Shown in pieces: positions 17,811 to 26,603 of a DNA stretch of 64,000 bases. The translations under genes and the position numbers were made by a program. Each line of letters starts with the position of its first letter. Within the stretch, counting starts at the first letter, position 1. The stretch comes from Pantoea rwandensis (GTDB lineage: Bacteria > Pseudomonadota > Gammaproteobacteria > Enterobacterales > Enterobacteriaceae): NCBI RefSeq assembly GCF_000759475.1, contig NZ_CP009454.1, positions 3,410,001-3,474,000 of the forward strand, in the 5' to 3' direction. The notes under the pieces are model-generated. The model was not told the DNA's origin. It searched no databases and saw only the letters and a list, made by a program, of their open reading frames with translations.

Positions 17811-18648
17811 GCTGTTGCTCCTGCAAATACCACTGCGCCACCGCATCACAGCGTGCAAACCACACGTCGTCACGCGCTGTCATATGTTCAAACAACTGCT
17901 CCAGCAGCAAGATACGCCCTGGCTGGCCAGAAATTTTCGGGTGGAATAACGTGGTCAGGCACAAGCCTTCATCCATCGCACCATCGAATTCGCGCTGCCA
18001 GTTATCGCGTGTGTGCGCATAGCTGGCGATGCGGTCGCCGCCTTTCGGGAAATCGGGCTGGCGCGTGTAAGCCAGCGAGGCGTAATCATCCATCTCCCAC
18101 TTGCCAGGGATCTCGACCAGCGGCGTGTGACCCGCCACCGGGATGCTATAAGGACGGTCGTCGCCGCGCATGCTGCTGGAGTATATCACCCCAGCATCAC
18201 GCAAAATTTGTGGCGTTTCGGCATGCCAGTCACCCGACGGCGTGCGGAAACCGCAGGCCGTAATGCCCAAATGCTGTTTAAAGATTTCAGCGGATTTCGC
18301 CATCACGGCACGCTGTTCATCCGGCGAAATCGCCCAGAATGATTCGTGACGATAGCCGTGATAGGCCACTTCGTGGCCTTGTTCGATAATCGCCTGACAC
18401 TGCTGCGGCCACTGCTCCACCACCCACGCCGGCACAAAAAACGTAGCGGGAATCTGGAAAGCGCGCAGCAGGTCGAGCAACCGCCCGAGCGCACGGTACG
18501 GCCCATACGCACCGAAGGTGAAATATTCTGGCGTTGACCACAGGCTGCCATTCAACATGGCATCGCCAGTGGGACCATCAAGGTCAAACGCCAGCGCCAT
18601 ACAGCCGCGTTTCCCCTGCGGCCAGCGCACTGCGCCCGGTTGTTGCAT
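17803..18648 (-). CDS. Polysaccharide deacetylase-like hydrolase (second of two)
   Basis: The 281-residue protein has the same fold as the gene that follows it. Metal and catalytic motifs are LAFDLDG near residue 20, GHEVAYHGYRHESF around 90-103 and ACGFRTPSGDWH. The HGYRHE segment supplies the two metal histidines; the corresponding position in the partner gene reads SGERHE, so this copy has the more standard site. No signal peptide is present. It follows the ABC substrate-binding protein gene by 12 bp. Two unequal copies side by side may form a heteromer or act in sequence, which is inference. Confidence 0.8.
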   Translation of the reverse strand: MQQPGAVRWPQGKRGCMALAFDLDGPTGDAMLNGSLWSTPEYFTFGAYGPYRALGRLLDLLRAFQIPATFFVPAWVVEQWPQQCQAIIEQGHEVAYHGYRHESFWAISPDEQRAVMAKSAEIFKQHLGITACGFRTPSGDWHAETPQILRDAGVIYSSSMRGDDRPYSIPVAGHTPLVEIPGKWEMDDYASLAYTRQPDFPKGGDRIASYAHTRDNWQREFDGAMDEGLCLTTLFHPKISGQPGRILLLEQLFEHMTARDDVWFARCDAVAQWYLQEQQHD

Positions 18649-18660
18649 CGCTACGCTCCT

Positions 18661-19482
18661 TTAGCCCTGGTTAACGGTCGCCTGAGTCACGCCATTGTCG
18701 GCCAGACCCCATTTCGCGAGGATCTTCTGGTAGCTGCCATCGGCAATCATCGCGTCAATGGCCGCCTGAATGGCTGTGGTCAGCTCGCCTGCATCTTTAC
18801 CGATTGCCATGCCGGTGTACTGGAAGGAGAAGGCTTTATCGAGCGGCTTATATTTGCCTTTCTCAAGATCCATGATGTACGGCAGCGTTTCACTCCCCTG
18901 CACCACGCCATCCAGACGGTTTTGACGCAGCTGAGTACGCGCATCGGCCGTCCCTTCGGCGCCGACCACAATGATCGCTGGCTTGCCGGCGGCTTCGCAG
19001 TGCGCTTTCGACCAGTTGGCAATCTCTACCGGGAAGGTGGTACGACGGCTGGTGCCGACTTTCTTGCCGCACAGATCCATGGCGCTGTTGATGTCGCTGC
19101 GCGCGGCCTGGGTGTAGAACTGCGGGCCGGTTTTGAAGTAATCGATGAAGTTAACCACCTTCTGGCGTTCTTTGGTGTCGGTCATACCGGACATCACCAA
19201 ATCGACACGCTTGGTCACCACGGCGTTCACCATCTGCTCAAAGGCGATCTCCTGCCAATTGATCTTCACACCCAGCTTCTCACCGATCGCCTGACCGAGA
19301 TCGTAATCCACACCAGTGAGCTGGTTGGTGGCCGGATCTTTGAAATCCATGGGCGGATAGTTCGGCATGATCGCCACGGTCAGGCCTTTCTCTTTGATGG
19401 CGGCCGGCACGGCGATGTCCGCCCAGGCGGAAGATTGCAGTAACAGCGCGGCACTGATGGCACTCAATAACAGTTTTTTCAT
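18661..19482 (-). CDS. ABC transporter substrate-binding protein, polar amino acid type
   Basis: The 273-residue precursor has a signal peptide (MKKLLLSAISAALLLQSSAWA) and a family 3 solute-binding domain (LTVAIMPNYPPMDFKD, then GVDYDLGQAIGEKLGV). Two cysteines (in DLCGKKVG and KAHCEAAG) could form a periplasmic disulfide. The ATG at 19482 was chosen because it begins the signal peptide; the longer frame adds six codons without a ribosome site. It works with the ATPase and permease upstream in the operon. The ligand is unknown, but the neighbouring C-N lyase suggests a dicarboxylic or N-substituted amino acid. Confidence 0.88.
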   Translation of the reverse strand: MKKLLLSAISAALLLQSSAWADIAVPAAIKEKGLTVAIMPNYPPMDFKDPATNQLTGVDYDLGQAIGEKLGVKINWQEIAFEQMVNAVVTKRVDLVMSGMTDTKERQKVVNFIDYFKTGPQFYTQAARSDINSAMDLCGKKVGTSRRTTFPVEIANWSKAHCEAAGKPAIIVVGAEGTADARTQLRQNRLDGVVQGSETLPYIMDLEKGKYKPLDKAFSFQYTGMAIGKDAGELTTAIQAAIDAMIADGSYQKILAKWGLADNGVTQATVNQG

Positions 19483-19501
19483 GTTTTTCACCCCGGTCAC
19501 G

Positions 19502-20266
19502 TTAAAGAAGAATCGCGTTAATAAAGTTTTTCATCCGTGGGTTTTGCGGGTTCAGCAGAATGTCTTCTGGTGCGCCCTGCTCGATAATGCGTCCCTCGTC
19601 CATAAACACCACCTGATTGGCCACTTCACGGGCAAAGCCCATCTCATGAGTGACCACCAGCATGGTGGTGCCCTCTTTTGCTAACTGGCGCATAACGGCC
19701 AGCACTTCGCCCACCATCTCCGGATCCAGCGCCGAAGTAGGTTCGTCAAACAGCATCAGTTTCGGTTTCATCGCCAGCGCACGCGCAATCGCCACACGCT
19801 GCTGCTGCCCGCCAGACAGTGACTGCGGGTAGTCGTGCGCTTTGTGTGCCAGACCAACGCGATCCAGCAGTGCCATTGCCTCTTCCGCCGCCTCACGCTT
19901 CGGACGCAGCAGGACACGGCACGGCCCTTCGATAATGTTCTCCAGCGCGGTTTTGTGCGGGAACAGATTAAAACGCTGGAAAACCATGCCGGTTTGCAGG
20001 CGCTGGCGGGCAATCTGCTTATCGCTTAACGCATGCAGTTTGTTGCCTGCAATGCGATAGCCCGCTAATTCGTTGTCGACCCAAATGCCACCCTGATCGA
20101 CCTTCTCCAGCTGGTTGATACAGCGCAGGAAGGTGCTTTTACCGGAACCGGAAGGCCCGAGGATGCACATCACCTCGCCGTAATTCACTTCGAGGCTGAC
20201 ATCCTTCAGCGCGTGGAACTGGTCGAAATATTTGTTCACCTTGACGGCGCGCACGATGTTTCTCAT
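19502..20266 (-). CDS. ABC transporter ATP-binding protein, polar amino acid type
   Basis: This 254-residue protein shows a Walker [10 protein letters not shown], a Q-loop in [10 protein letters not shown], the [16 protein letters not shown] signature, a Walker [13 protein letters not shown] and the VTHEMGFA H-loop of the GlnQ/HisP group. It energises uptake through the permease encoded 13 bp upstream. The ATG at 20266 follows a GGGAGAGAG ribosome site; an in-frame upstream extension overlaps the permease gene and is unlikely. Confidence 0.92.
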   Translation of the reverse strand: MRNIVRAVKVNKYFDQFHALKDVSLEVNYGEVMCILGPSGSGKSTFLRCINQLEKVDQGGIWVDNELAGYRIAGNKLHALSDKQIARQRLQTGMVFQRFNLFPHKTALENIIEGPCRVLLRPKREAAEEAMALLDRVGLAHKAHDYPQSLSGGQQQRVAIARALAMKPKLMLFDEPTSALDPEMVGEVLAVMRQLAKEGTTMLVVTHEMGFAREVANQVVFMDEGRIIEQGAPEDILLNPQNPRMKNFINAILL

Positions 20267-20279
20267 CTCTCTCTCCCAA

Positions 20280-21158
20280 TTACTGACGCTGGCGGTGGCC
20301 GCGTGAGAAGAAGCGCTCAAGGCGACTTTGACCAAACGACAGCACGGTGACGATGATCAGGTACCAGATGCCCGCCACGAACAGCAGCTCCATCACGCGC
20401 GCATTGGCGAAGTAGATGGTTTGCGTGTTGTAGAGCAGTTCGGAGTACTGGATCATGCTCGCCAGACTGGTGGTTTTGATCATGCTGATGAATTCATTGC
20501 CCACCGGCGGCAAAATCACGCGCATCGCCTGCGGCAGAATAATGCGTTGCAGCGCTTGCAGACGTGGCATGCCAATCGCTTTCGCCGCTTCATATTGACC
20601 GGTATCCACAGACAGCAAGCCGGCGCGCACCACTTCGGAGGTGTAAGCCCCCTGGTTGATGCTCAGACCCAGCAGCGCCGCGAGGAACGGCGTCATGATG
20701 GTGACGGTTTGCACGCTGAACACGCCGGGAATATTGATGGTGGGAAACACCAGCGCGAGGTTAAACCACAGCAGCAGTTGCAAAATCAGCGGCGTACCAC
20801 GGAAGATCCACGCGTAGCCCACGGCGATGTAGTGCAACACCGGATTGGGCGACATATACATAATCGCTGTGATCACGCCGAACAGGATGCCGAGCCCCAT
20901 TGCCAGCACCGACATAATCAGCGTGTTCACCACGCCGTTGAGGATCGCCTGAGCAGTAAAGAACTGGCCGACAAATGACCATTCAATGTTGCCGTGGGCG
21001 AAGGCATTCACCAGCAACGCCAGCAGCACCAGGATCACCGCCGAGGCAGTGATGCGACCGTAATAACGGCGCGGCACCACCTGATAGCGATCCAGATCGT
21101 AATGCGTCTGCTCGCGGCTGTTTTTCAGGCTGGGTTCAACCGGGGTGGTTTGCGACAT
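20280..21158 (-). CDS. ABC transporter permease, polar amino acid type
   Basis: The 292-residue membrane protein has an unusual 35-residue hydrophilic N-terminal extension before the first transmembrane segment, then about five or six helices. The EAA-type coupling loop ([22 protein letters not shown]) contacts the ATPase. Only one permease gene is present, so it probably acts as a homodimer. It lies 10 bp after the lyase gene in the operon. Confidence 0.88.
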   Translation of the reverse strand: MSQTTPVEPSLKNSREQTHYDLDRYQVVPRRYYGRITASAVILVLLALLVNAFAHGNIEWSFVGQFFTAQAILNGVVNTLIMSVLAMGLGILFGVITAIMYMSPNPVLHYIAVGYAWIFRGTPLILQLLLWFNLALVFPTINIPGVFSVQTVTIMTPFLAALLGLSINQGAYTSEVVRAGLLSVDTGQYEAAKAIGMPRLQALQRIILPQAMRVILPPVGNEFISMIKTTSLASMIQYSELLYNTQTIYFANARVMELLFVAGIWYLIIVTVLSFGQSRLERFFSRGHRQRQ

Positions 21159-21168
21159 CAGCGTCTCC

Positions 21169-22596
21169 TCAGGCGCGCGGGCCAGCGTAATCTTCAGTCC
21201 AGCGCTGCTGGTCCTGCATCAGAATTTGCAAACGCGCTAACTGTTCACGTACCCGGGCGGGTGCAGTGCCGCCATAGCCACTGCGTGCCGCCAGTGCGGC
21301 TTCCAGCGTCAAAGCGCTGCGCACTTCTGGCGTTAAACGCGCGTCGACGGCCTGCAACTGCGCATCGCTCAGGTCGGACAGACCGCAATCTTCGCGTTCA
21401 CACAGTTGCACCAGCTGGCCCGTGATTTCATGCGCTTCACGGAAAGGCACACCGCGCATCGCCAGCCAGTCGGCGACTTCGGTGGCCAGGGTGAAACCGT
21501 CTGGCGCCTGCTCACGCATGACGTCGGTGTTGAATTTCAGCGTCGACATCATGCCCGCCATGGCAGGCAGCACCAGCAGTAGGGTGTCTACAGCATCGAT
21601 CACGTTGCGCTTGTCATCACTGAGGTCGCGGTTATAGGAGAGCGGCATGGCTTTCATGGTAGTGAGCAACGCCATCAGATTGCCGACCAGACGTCCTGAA
21701 CGACCGCGCGTCAGTTCGGCAATGTCCGGGTTTTTCTTCTGAGGCATGATTGAGCTACCCGTGGCATAGCTGTCATGCAATTCCACCCAGCGGAACTGGC
21801 GCGACGCCCACATGCACACTTCTTCGCACAGGCGAGACAGGTTGATACCGATCATGCTGGTGACGAACAGGAATTCTGCGGCGTAATCGCGGCTGGCAAC
21901 GGCATCGATCGAGTTCTCGCACGGTGCCAGATAGGCCAGATCTTCAGCGGCTTTTTCCGGCTGGCGCGCAATTGCCGATCCTGCCATCGCTGCGGCACCC
22001 AGTGGGCAGCGCGCGCTGCGGCGATCCCAGTCCTGCATACGCTCGATATCGCGGGCAAAAGATTGCGCATGAGCCAGCAGTTGGTGACCAAACACAATCG
22101 GTTGTGCCTGTTGTAAATGGGTGAAGCCCGGCGCCACGCTTTCGGTGTGCAGTGCCGCTTGCTCAACCAGAGATTGCTGCAGTGCCAGTAAAGCACTGAC
22201 CACTTTGCGGCCGTTATCACGCAGGTAGAGACGCAAATCGTTGACTGTCTGATCGTTACGAGAGCGACCGGCGCGCAGTTTGCCGCCCAGTGCTCCTAAG
22301 CGCTCAGTCAGTGCGCGTTCAATGAACGTGTGGACATCTTCATCAGCAGCAATCGGGTGCAGATTGCCCGCACGATAATCAGCATCCAGCGCATCAATCG
22401 CTGCCAGCATGGTTTTGAGTTCTTCACTGCTCAGCAGATCGCCGCGTGCCAGTTCACGGGCATGTGCCCGGCAGCCTGCTAAATCGTAAGGTGCCAGGGC
22501 AAAGTAATAATCCGGGCTGCGCGACAGCGCGGTTAAACTGGCCGCCGGTGCCGCTTTAAAACGCGCGCCCCATAATAGTTCGGCATTATCAGACAT
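21169..22596 (-). CDS. Argininosuccinate lyase-like C-N lyase
   Basis: The 475-residue protein carries the fumarase/aspartase superfamily signature GSSIMPQKKNPD with the catalytic serine, the AGRSRNDQ segment and a TGFTHLQ-like GFTHLQQAQP motif. It therefore clips fumarate from an N-substituted aspartate. True ArgH normally lies with argCBG; here the gene opens an ABC-transporter operon under a LysR regulator, so it is probably a catabolic paralogue. Related lyases cleave argininosuccinate, EDDS and iminodisuccinate. The actual substrate is unknown. A housekeeping argH elsewhere in the genome would confirm the paralogue reading. Confidence 0.83.
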   Translation of the reverse strand: MSDNAELLWGARFKAAPAASLTALSRSPDYYFALAPYDLAGCRAHARELARGDLLSSEELKTMLAAIDALDADYRAGNLHPIAADEDVHTFIERALTERLGALGGKLRAGRSRNDQTVNDLRLYLRDNGRKVVSALLALQQSLVEQAALHTESVAPGFTHLQQAQPIVFGHQLLAHAQSFARDIERMQDWDRRSARCPLGAAAMAGSAIARQPEKAAEDLAYLAPCENSIDAVASRDYAAEFLFVTSMIGINLSRLCEEVCMWASRQFRWVELHDSYATGSSIMPQKKNPDIAELTRGRSGRLVGNLMALLTTMKAMPLSYNRDLSDDKRNVIDAVDTLLLVLPAMAGMMSTLKFNTDVMREQAPDGFTLATEVADWLAMRGVPFREAHEITGQLVQLCEREDCGLSDLSDAQLQAVDARLTPEVRSALTLEAALAARSGYGGTAPARVREQLARLQILMQDQQRWTEDYAGPRA

Positions 22597-22753
22597 GCTA
22601 TTTCCCCTTACAGATACTCGTCAGCGATATGGAAAAGATATGAATAAACCAGCCGTGATAATAAAAACTTATTTCACACTCACACTGGTAAATACGTCAT
22701 ATTTCAGGTTCACTGTACTTTCACCGCAATTATTCCGGAGTTGAATAGCAAAG

Positions 22754-23725
22754 ATGGAAAGTAAAGTTTCCCAGTCTGGAAACAATGCAAATAATCGCGG
22801 CGACAATGCGGTTCTGGCACTGAGTAATATCGACTTAAAATTGCTTCGCGTATTTAAATGCGTGGTGGAAGCCGGAGGATTAACCGCTGCCAGCAACGAA
22901 CTGAATATTGGTTTAGCCGCCATCAGCAAGCAGGTTTCCGATCTGGAGATTCGTCTCGGCATGACGTTATGCAGCCGTGGACGCGAAGGCTTTGAACTGA
23001 CGCAGTACGGCATTAATGTCTATCAGGCCACGCTGGAGCTGTTCGTCTCCCTGAATCTGTTCCGCGAACGTCTGCACAACAGCCGTAATGAGTTGCTGGG
23101 TGACATCGCCATCTGTGTGGTGGACAACACCATTTCTGATCCACATTCACCGGTCACTGCGGCGGTGCAACAGTTGCACCAGAAAGCACCAAAGGTGCAG
23201 ATTCGCTTACAGACTGCGCAATTAGATGATATTGAACGGGGCATGAGTGAAGGTCGTTTTCATTGTGGCATTGCGCCGGTTTATGAAATGAAAAGTGATT
23301 TTGATTACTTCCCGCTTTATAAAGAATATTCGAAATTATATTGCTCCATGTCACATCCTTTATATTCTGGATCTTGTGATAAGAATATATCGGTGGAAAT
23401 ATTACGTGAGCAGAAAATCATTAATCATTTATATGTCACGCCGCGCGATGACCGCCGCCTCATTCCATTACAGGACAGCGGTGCGCAGGCGGTGCAAGTG
23501 GAATCCGTCGCCATGCTGATTTTAACCGGGCACTTTATTGGTTATTTACCCGAACACTATGCTGCTCCCTTTATTGCGCGGGGGCAGCTTTGCGAGTTGG
23601 GTGATGAATCGGTGCGCCGGGAAAATCCGTTCTGCCTGATGATGAAAAAAGGCCGGAAAATAAATCCGATTATCCGGCTGTTTATGCAATCACTGGGCCT
23701 GGCAGAGGCCGAAGAGGCGCACTAA
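22754..23725 (+). CDS. LysR-type transcriptional regulator of the C-N lyase/ABC operon
   Basis: The 323-residue protein has a 22-residue N-terminal extension, then a LysR helix-turn-helix (ALSNIDLKLLRVFKCVVEAG onward, to about residue 85) and a substrate-binding domain. It is divergent from the seven-gene operon across 157 bp and is the obvious candidate activator. Parts of the gene (23290-23440) are noticeably AT-richer than its neighbours, hinting at a different history. It resembles the regulator at 11536 in the C-terminal GYLPEHYA segment. Confidence 0.84.
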   Translation: MESKVSQSGNNANNRGDNAVLALSNIDLKLLRVFKCVVEAGGLTAASNELNIGLAAISKQVSDLEIRLGMTLCSRGREGFELTQYGINVYQATLELFVSLNLFRERLHNSRNELLGDIAICVVDNTISDPHSPVTAAVQQLHQKAPKVQIRLQTAQLDDIERGMSEGRFHCGIAPVYEMKSDFDYFPLYKEYSKLYCSMSHPLYSGSCDKNISVEILREQKIINHLYVTPRDDRRLIPLQDSGAQAVQVESVAMLILTGHFIGYLPEHYAAPFIARGQLCELGDESVRRENPFCLMMKKGRKINPIIRLFMQSLGLAEAEEAH

Positions 23726-23735
23726 GTTGGTGCAA

Positions 23736-24254
23736 TCACCCCACCACTTTATACATCACCGTGGTGGCATCTAACGCCCCTTCCGTCGATTCGGCGTACA
23801 ACGGAATGGAACCCGCAATTTGCCAGTCCATCGATAAGTAGAGTTGCGTGGCCACATCGCCGCTGCGCGTATCCAGCACCAGCAGTGTTTTACCCTGCTC
23901 AACCGCTAATTGCTCAGCCTGCTGCATCAGACGACGCGCAATTCCCTGACGCCGGGCACGGGGATGCACCAACAATTTACTGATTTCTGCGCGATGACGA
24001 CCATTCGGCATGGCGCTAAACCCGACCATCACCGTCGCAACAATCACACCCTGCTGCCACGCCACGAGGAGTTGATTATCGCCGCTCGCCAGGCTGTAGA
24101 TTTTATCCTGCCAGAAGCGTTCCATCGCTGCGCGATCATCGGCAGCAATAAAACCGACGCTGGCCCCGTCAGCCACGCAACCGTGTAACACCTCGGTCAG
24201 CGCGGCTAGCAGGGGCTGTGCCTGAGTGGCACTTAACTGTTCTATTTCAGTCAT
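23736..24254 (-). CDS. GNAT family N-acetyltransferase
   Basis: This 172-residue protein has the acetyl-CoA-binding motif VHPRARRQGIARRLMQQAE around residues 101-119 (R-x-x-G-I/L-A pattern) and a C-terminal beta-strand typical of GNAT enzymes. The start ATG overlaps the stop of the upstream XRE-cupin gene as ATGA, so the pair is an operon. This pairing is common for acetyltransferases that act on small molecules or antibiotics. The acceptor is unknown. Confidence 0.83.
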   Translation of the reverse strand: MTEIEQLSATQAQPLLAALTEVLHGCVADGASVGFIAADDRAAMERFWQDKIYSLASGDNQLLVAWQQGVIVATVMVGFSAMPNGRHRAEISKLLVHPRARRQGIARRLMQQAEQLAVEQGKTLLVLDTRSGDVATQLYLSMDWQIAGSIPLYAESTEGALDATTVMYKVVG

Positions 24255-24814
24255 GGTTTGCACACCACCAAAATGTAACGCGCGCCGCCTTCAGGGTGCG
24301 CCTGGAATGATGATTTGCCGGTGAGATGAAAACGCAGGCAATCCCCCGCCTGCAGTGTCCAGCGCTGATCGTCCATGGTGAACGTCAGCTCGCCGGATTG
24401 CAGCCAGATATGCTGTTCCAGCCCCTGTACCGGAGGTGCGTCATAATCAATGCGCGCGCCGGGACGCAGCACGCCTTCCACCATTTCCGCTTTGAAGTGG
24501 CTGGCCGGTGGCGAGACGCTGCGGCGCTGATACCCGCTGGCATCATCACGCCACACCGTTTGATCGCTAACCTTGAGTAGCAGCGCCGCCTCCTCTTCCA
24601 CTTCACTCAGCAGGCGTGACATAGTCAAGCCATAGGCAACGCACAGCCGGTTAAGCAAAGCGGCTGTGGGGCTGGTTTCAGCCCGTTCAATGCGCGACAA
24701 TGAAGCCCGGCTGATGCCGGTAGCCATCGCCAGTTCGTCCAGTGACCAGCCACGTTGCACACGCAATTCGGCTAAACGTGCGGCCAGTCGGTCTTCGGTA
24801 TCCGGTACAGACAT
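24251..24814 (-). CDS. XRE family regulator with C-terminal cupin domain
   Basis: The protein has 187 residues, with an XRE helix-turn-helix at about 10-65 (WSLDELAMATGISRASLSRIE) and a cupin sensor domain at about 110-187. This two-domain type often senses a small metabolite. I placed the start at the ATG at 24814, since GAGAGGTGA lies just upstream and the alternative GTG falls inside that ribosome site. It probably represses its own operon through the inverted repeat in its leader. Confidence 0.85.
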   Translation of the reverse strand: MSVPDTEDRLAARLAELRVQRGWSLDELAMATGISRASLSRIERAETSPTAALLNRLCVAYGLTMSRLLSEVEEEAALLLKVSDQTVWRDDASGYQRRSVSPPASHFKAEMVEGVLRPGARIDYDAPPVQGLEQHIWLQSGELTFTMDDQRWTLQAGDCLRFHLTGKSSFQAHPEGGARYILVVCKP

Positions 24815-24823
24815 GTTCACCTC

Positions 24824-24853
24824 TCATATATGGGAAATAATTCTCACATATGA
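24824..24853. promoter_or_regulatory. Inverted repeat in the XRE-cupin leader, putative autoregulatory operator
   Basis: TCATATATGGGAA and TTCTCACATATGA are imperfect inverted copies (11 of 13 bases) separated by 4 bp, ending 10 bp before the XRE gene start. Such a dyad suits binding of a dimeric XRE protein. No binding data are available for this family member. Confidence 0.55.
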
Positions 24854-24884
24854 AATAAAGCCTTAATTTGCATAAACCGTCAAG

Positions 24885-24911
24885 TTGTACAAACATAAAA
24901 GAGTTGTACAA
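24885..24911 (+). promoter_or_regulatory. MlrA-box-like dyad upstream of mlrA
   Basis: Two TTGTACAA palindromes lie with their centres 19 bp apart, 55 bp before the mlrA start. E. coli MlrA is reported to recognise a TTGTACA/TGTACAA dyad with about 12 bp between the arms; here the gap between the equivalent arms is 13 bp. This suggests autoregulation, or control by a related MerR protein. Confidence 0.55.
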
Positions 24912-24965
24912 CCCAAACGAGGCAGTTAAGGTGTTGTAATGCAGGTCAGAATTTTCGAGGACGCC

Positions 24966-25700
24966 ATGGCCTTATACAGTATCGGCGATGTTGCCGAACG
25001 CTGTGGAATCAACCCGGTAACGTTGCGCGCCTGGCAGCGCCGTTACGGTTTATTAAAACCTCAGCGTACAGAAGGCGGTCACCGCCAGTTTGATGATGAA
25101 GATGTTCAGCGGATTGAAGAGATCAAACGCTGGATAGAGAGTGGTGTGCCTGTTGGCAAGGTCAAAGCCCTGCTGGAAGGCCAAAGCATTAATGTGCACG
25201 ATGGCTGGACCGCACTGCAGGAAGAGCTAATGAGCGTGCTGCGTCACGTTCGTCCGGCTAAACTACGCACTAAAATTGCCACCATTGGCCGCGAACATCC
25301 GGTGGATGCACTGATTGATCATGTGTTTGTCCCGGTGCGTCAACGTCTGGGATTGGATCAGCACACCGCGCGCACCATGTGTAGCCTGTTAGATGGCGCA
25401 CTGATTGATTACGTGGCGTTTTGTCTCGCTGGCGGCCGAAAAAAGGCCGGCAAAGATGCTTTAATGATTGGCTGGGGCGTGGAAGATCGTACCCGTCTTT
25501 GGCTCGAAGCCTGGCGCTTGTCACAGCAGGGCTGGCGCATGGATGTCTTAGCCGAGCCGCTGGATATGCCGCGTCCTGAACTGTTCCCCGGTCAGAATCT
25601 GTTTATCTGGACCGGTAAAAAACCAACACGACGCCAATTAGAGCAGTTTGAGCACTGGCAGGCGCAAGGGTTTGCCACCCATATTCACGAACCCGCCTGA
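24966..25700 (+). CDS. mlrA: MerR-type regulator MlrA (curli/biofilm activator)
   Basis: The 244-residue protein matches E. coli MlrA along its length, beginning [20 protein letters not shown] with the near-invariant [13 protein letters not shown] recognition region. The C-terminal half is the MlrA sensor-like domain ([20 protein letters not shown]). MlrA is known to activate csgD, and so curli and biofilm formation, under RpoS and c-di-GMP control. The start at 24966 aligns with E. coli; the frame extends nine codons upstream. It is followed by yohO and the yehWXY-osmF cluster, as in E. coli. Confidence 0.93.
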   Translation: MALYSIGDVAERCGINPVTLRAWQRRYGLLKPQRTEGGHRQFDDEDVQRIEEIKRWIESGVPVGKVKALLEGQSINVHDGWTALQEELMSVLRHVRPAKLRTKIATIGREHPVDALIDHVFVPVRQRLGLDQHTARTMCSLLDGALIDYVAFCLAGGRKKAGKDALMIGWGVEDRTRLWLEAWRLSQQGWRMDVLAEPLDMPRPELFPGQNLFIWTGKKPTRRQLEQFEHWQAQGFATHIHEPA

Positions 25701-25701
25701 C

Positions 25702-25741
25702 AAAAAATCGCACACACGGCCTTTGCCTTGCCGGGTGTGCG
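25702..25741 (-). terminator. Intrinsic terminator for the minus-strand yehW operon
   Basis: A 12-bp stem with one mismatch (25709-25720 with 25730-25741) is followed on the minus strand by TTTTTT. It lies about 130 bp past the yehW stop, so the operon transcript would run antisense through yohO before ending. Confidence 0.65.
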
Positions 25742-25783
25742 CGTTATCATGCCGCACTCCATGACTTTTCTCAGGTTTCCCTT

Positions 25784-25891
25784 ATGAACTGGAATAAAAT
25801 TCTCATTGGCACCCTGTTTGCCGTGATGGCCATTGGCGGCATGGGTGGCATGATGCTGGTAGGCTACAGTCTTATCCTTCCCAGCCACTGA
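25784..25891 (+). CDS. yohO: Small membrane protein YohO
   Basis: This 35-residue frame encodes [20 protein letters not shown], a glycine-rich hydrophobic stretch, and ends LILPSH. E. coli YohO is also 35 residues, with a similar single transmembrane helix and a GG-hG-V-M-L-GY pattern, and lies at the same place between mlrA and yehW. Its role is unknown. Its last 20 bp overlap the 3' end of yehW on the other strand. It is easily missed because of its size. Confidence 0.82.
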   Translation: MNWNKILIGTLFAVMAIGGMGGMMLVGYSLILPSH

Positions 25892-26603
25892 GTTGACGTT
25901 GCACGCGTTCTAACACGCGGTCGCAAATCAGTGCCAATAGCGCCACCAACAGCGCGCCCTGAATGACATAGGCGGTGTTAAAGCCGCTCAGTCCGATAAT
26001 CACCGGCGATCCCAGACTTTCTGCGCCCACCGTAGAAGCGATCGTTGCGGTGCCGATGCTGATCATCACCGATGTACGCACGCCAGCCATGATCACCGGT
26101 GCGGCCAGCGCCAGTTCAATCTGCCATAAGCGCCGCCAGGGCCCCATACCCAGCCCAACGGCAATTTCCCGGTTGCTGTCGGGCACGCTATCTAATCCTG
26201 CCAGCGTGCCCTGCAAAATCGGCAACAGCCCATAAAGAAACAGCGCCATAATGGCAGGTGTCGCGCCAAATCCCATCACTGGCACGGCTATCGCCAGCAC
26301 CGCTACCGGCGGAAAAGTCTGCCCTGCTGCCGCCAGCGTCTCCAGTAACGGTCTGAATGCCCGCCCGGCACGTCGCGTGGCGAAAACACCACAGCCTACG
26401 CCAAAAATAATCGCCAGGGCGCTGCCGCTGACCACCAGTGACAGATGCGCGAGGGCCAGCCGCCAGAAGCTCTCCTGCTGATACAACGGACGTTCCAGCT
26501 GCGGGAACCAGTGAGCAAACAGCGATCCGGTGTGCGGCAATCCCCACAGCAACAGCAAAAACGTCGCCAGCAGCCAGTAAAGGGGATCGCGCCATAACCG
26601 CAT
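25872..26603 (-). CDS. yehW: Osmoprotectant ABC transporter permease YehW (OsmW)
   Basis: The 243-residue membrane protein has about six helices and the binding-protein-dependent transport loop ([24 protein letters not shown]). It is one of two permeases of the OsmF system, a low-affinity glycine betaine or related osmolyte transporter in enterics that is induced by osmotic stress and stationary phase. The ATG at 26603 overlaps the yehX stop as TGATG; a GTG one codon upstream is possible. It is the last gene of its operon. Confidence 0.9.
   Translation of the reverse strand: MRLWRDPLYWLLATFLLLLWGLPHTGSLFAHWFPQLERPLYQQESFWRLALAHLSLVVSGSALAIIFGVGCGVFATRRAGRAFRPLLETLAAAGQTFPPVAVLAIAVPVMGFGATPAIMALFLYGLLPILQGTLAGLDSVPDSNREIAVGLGMGPWRRLWQIELALAAPVIMAGVRTSVMISIGTATIASTVGAESLGSPVIIGLSGFNTAYVIQGALLVALLALICDRVLERVQRQLSGWEG

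Noticed and set aside
21169..22596. Biosynthetic argH
   Set aside because: It is not with argC, argB or argG, and it is embedded in an ABC-transporter operon under a LysR regulator; a catabolic paralogue is more likely. The rest of the genome would settle it.
25702..25741. Terminator of mlrA on the plus strand
   Set aside because: The hairpin is good, but the T-run follows only on the minus strand, so it fits the yehW operon better.
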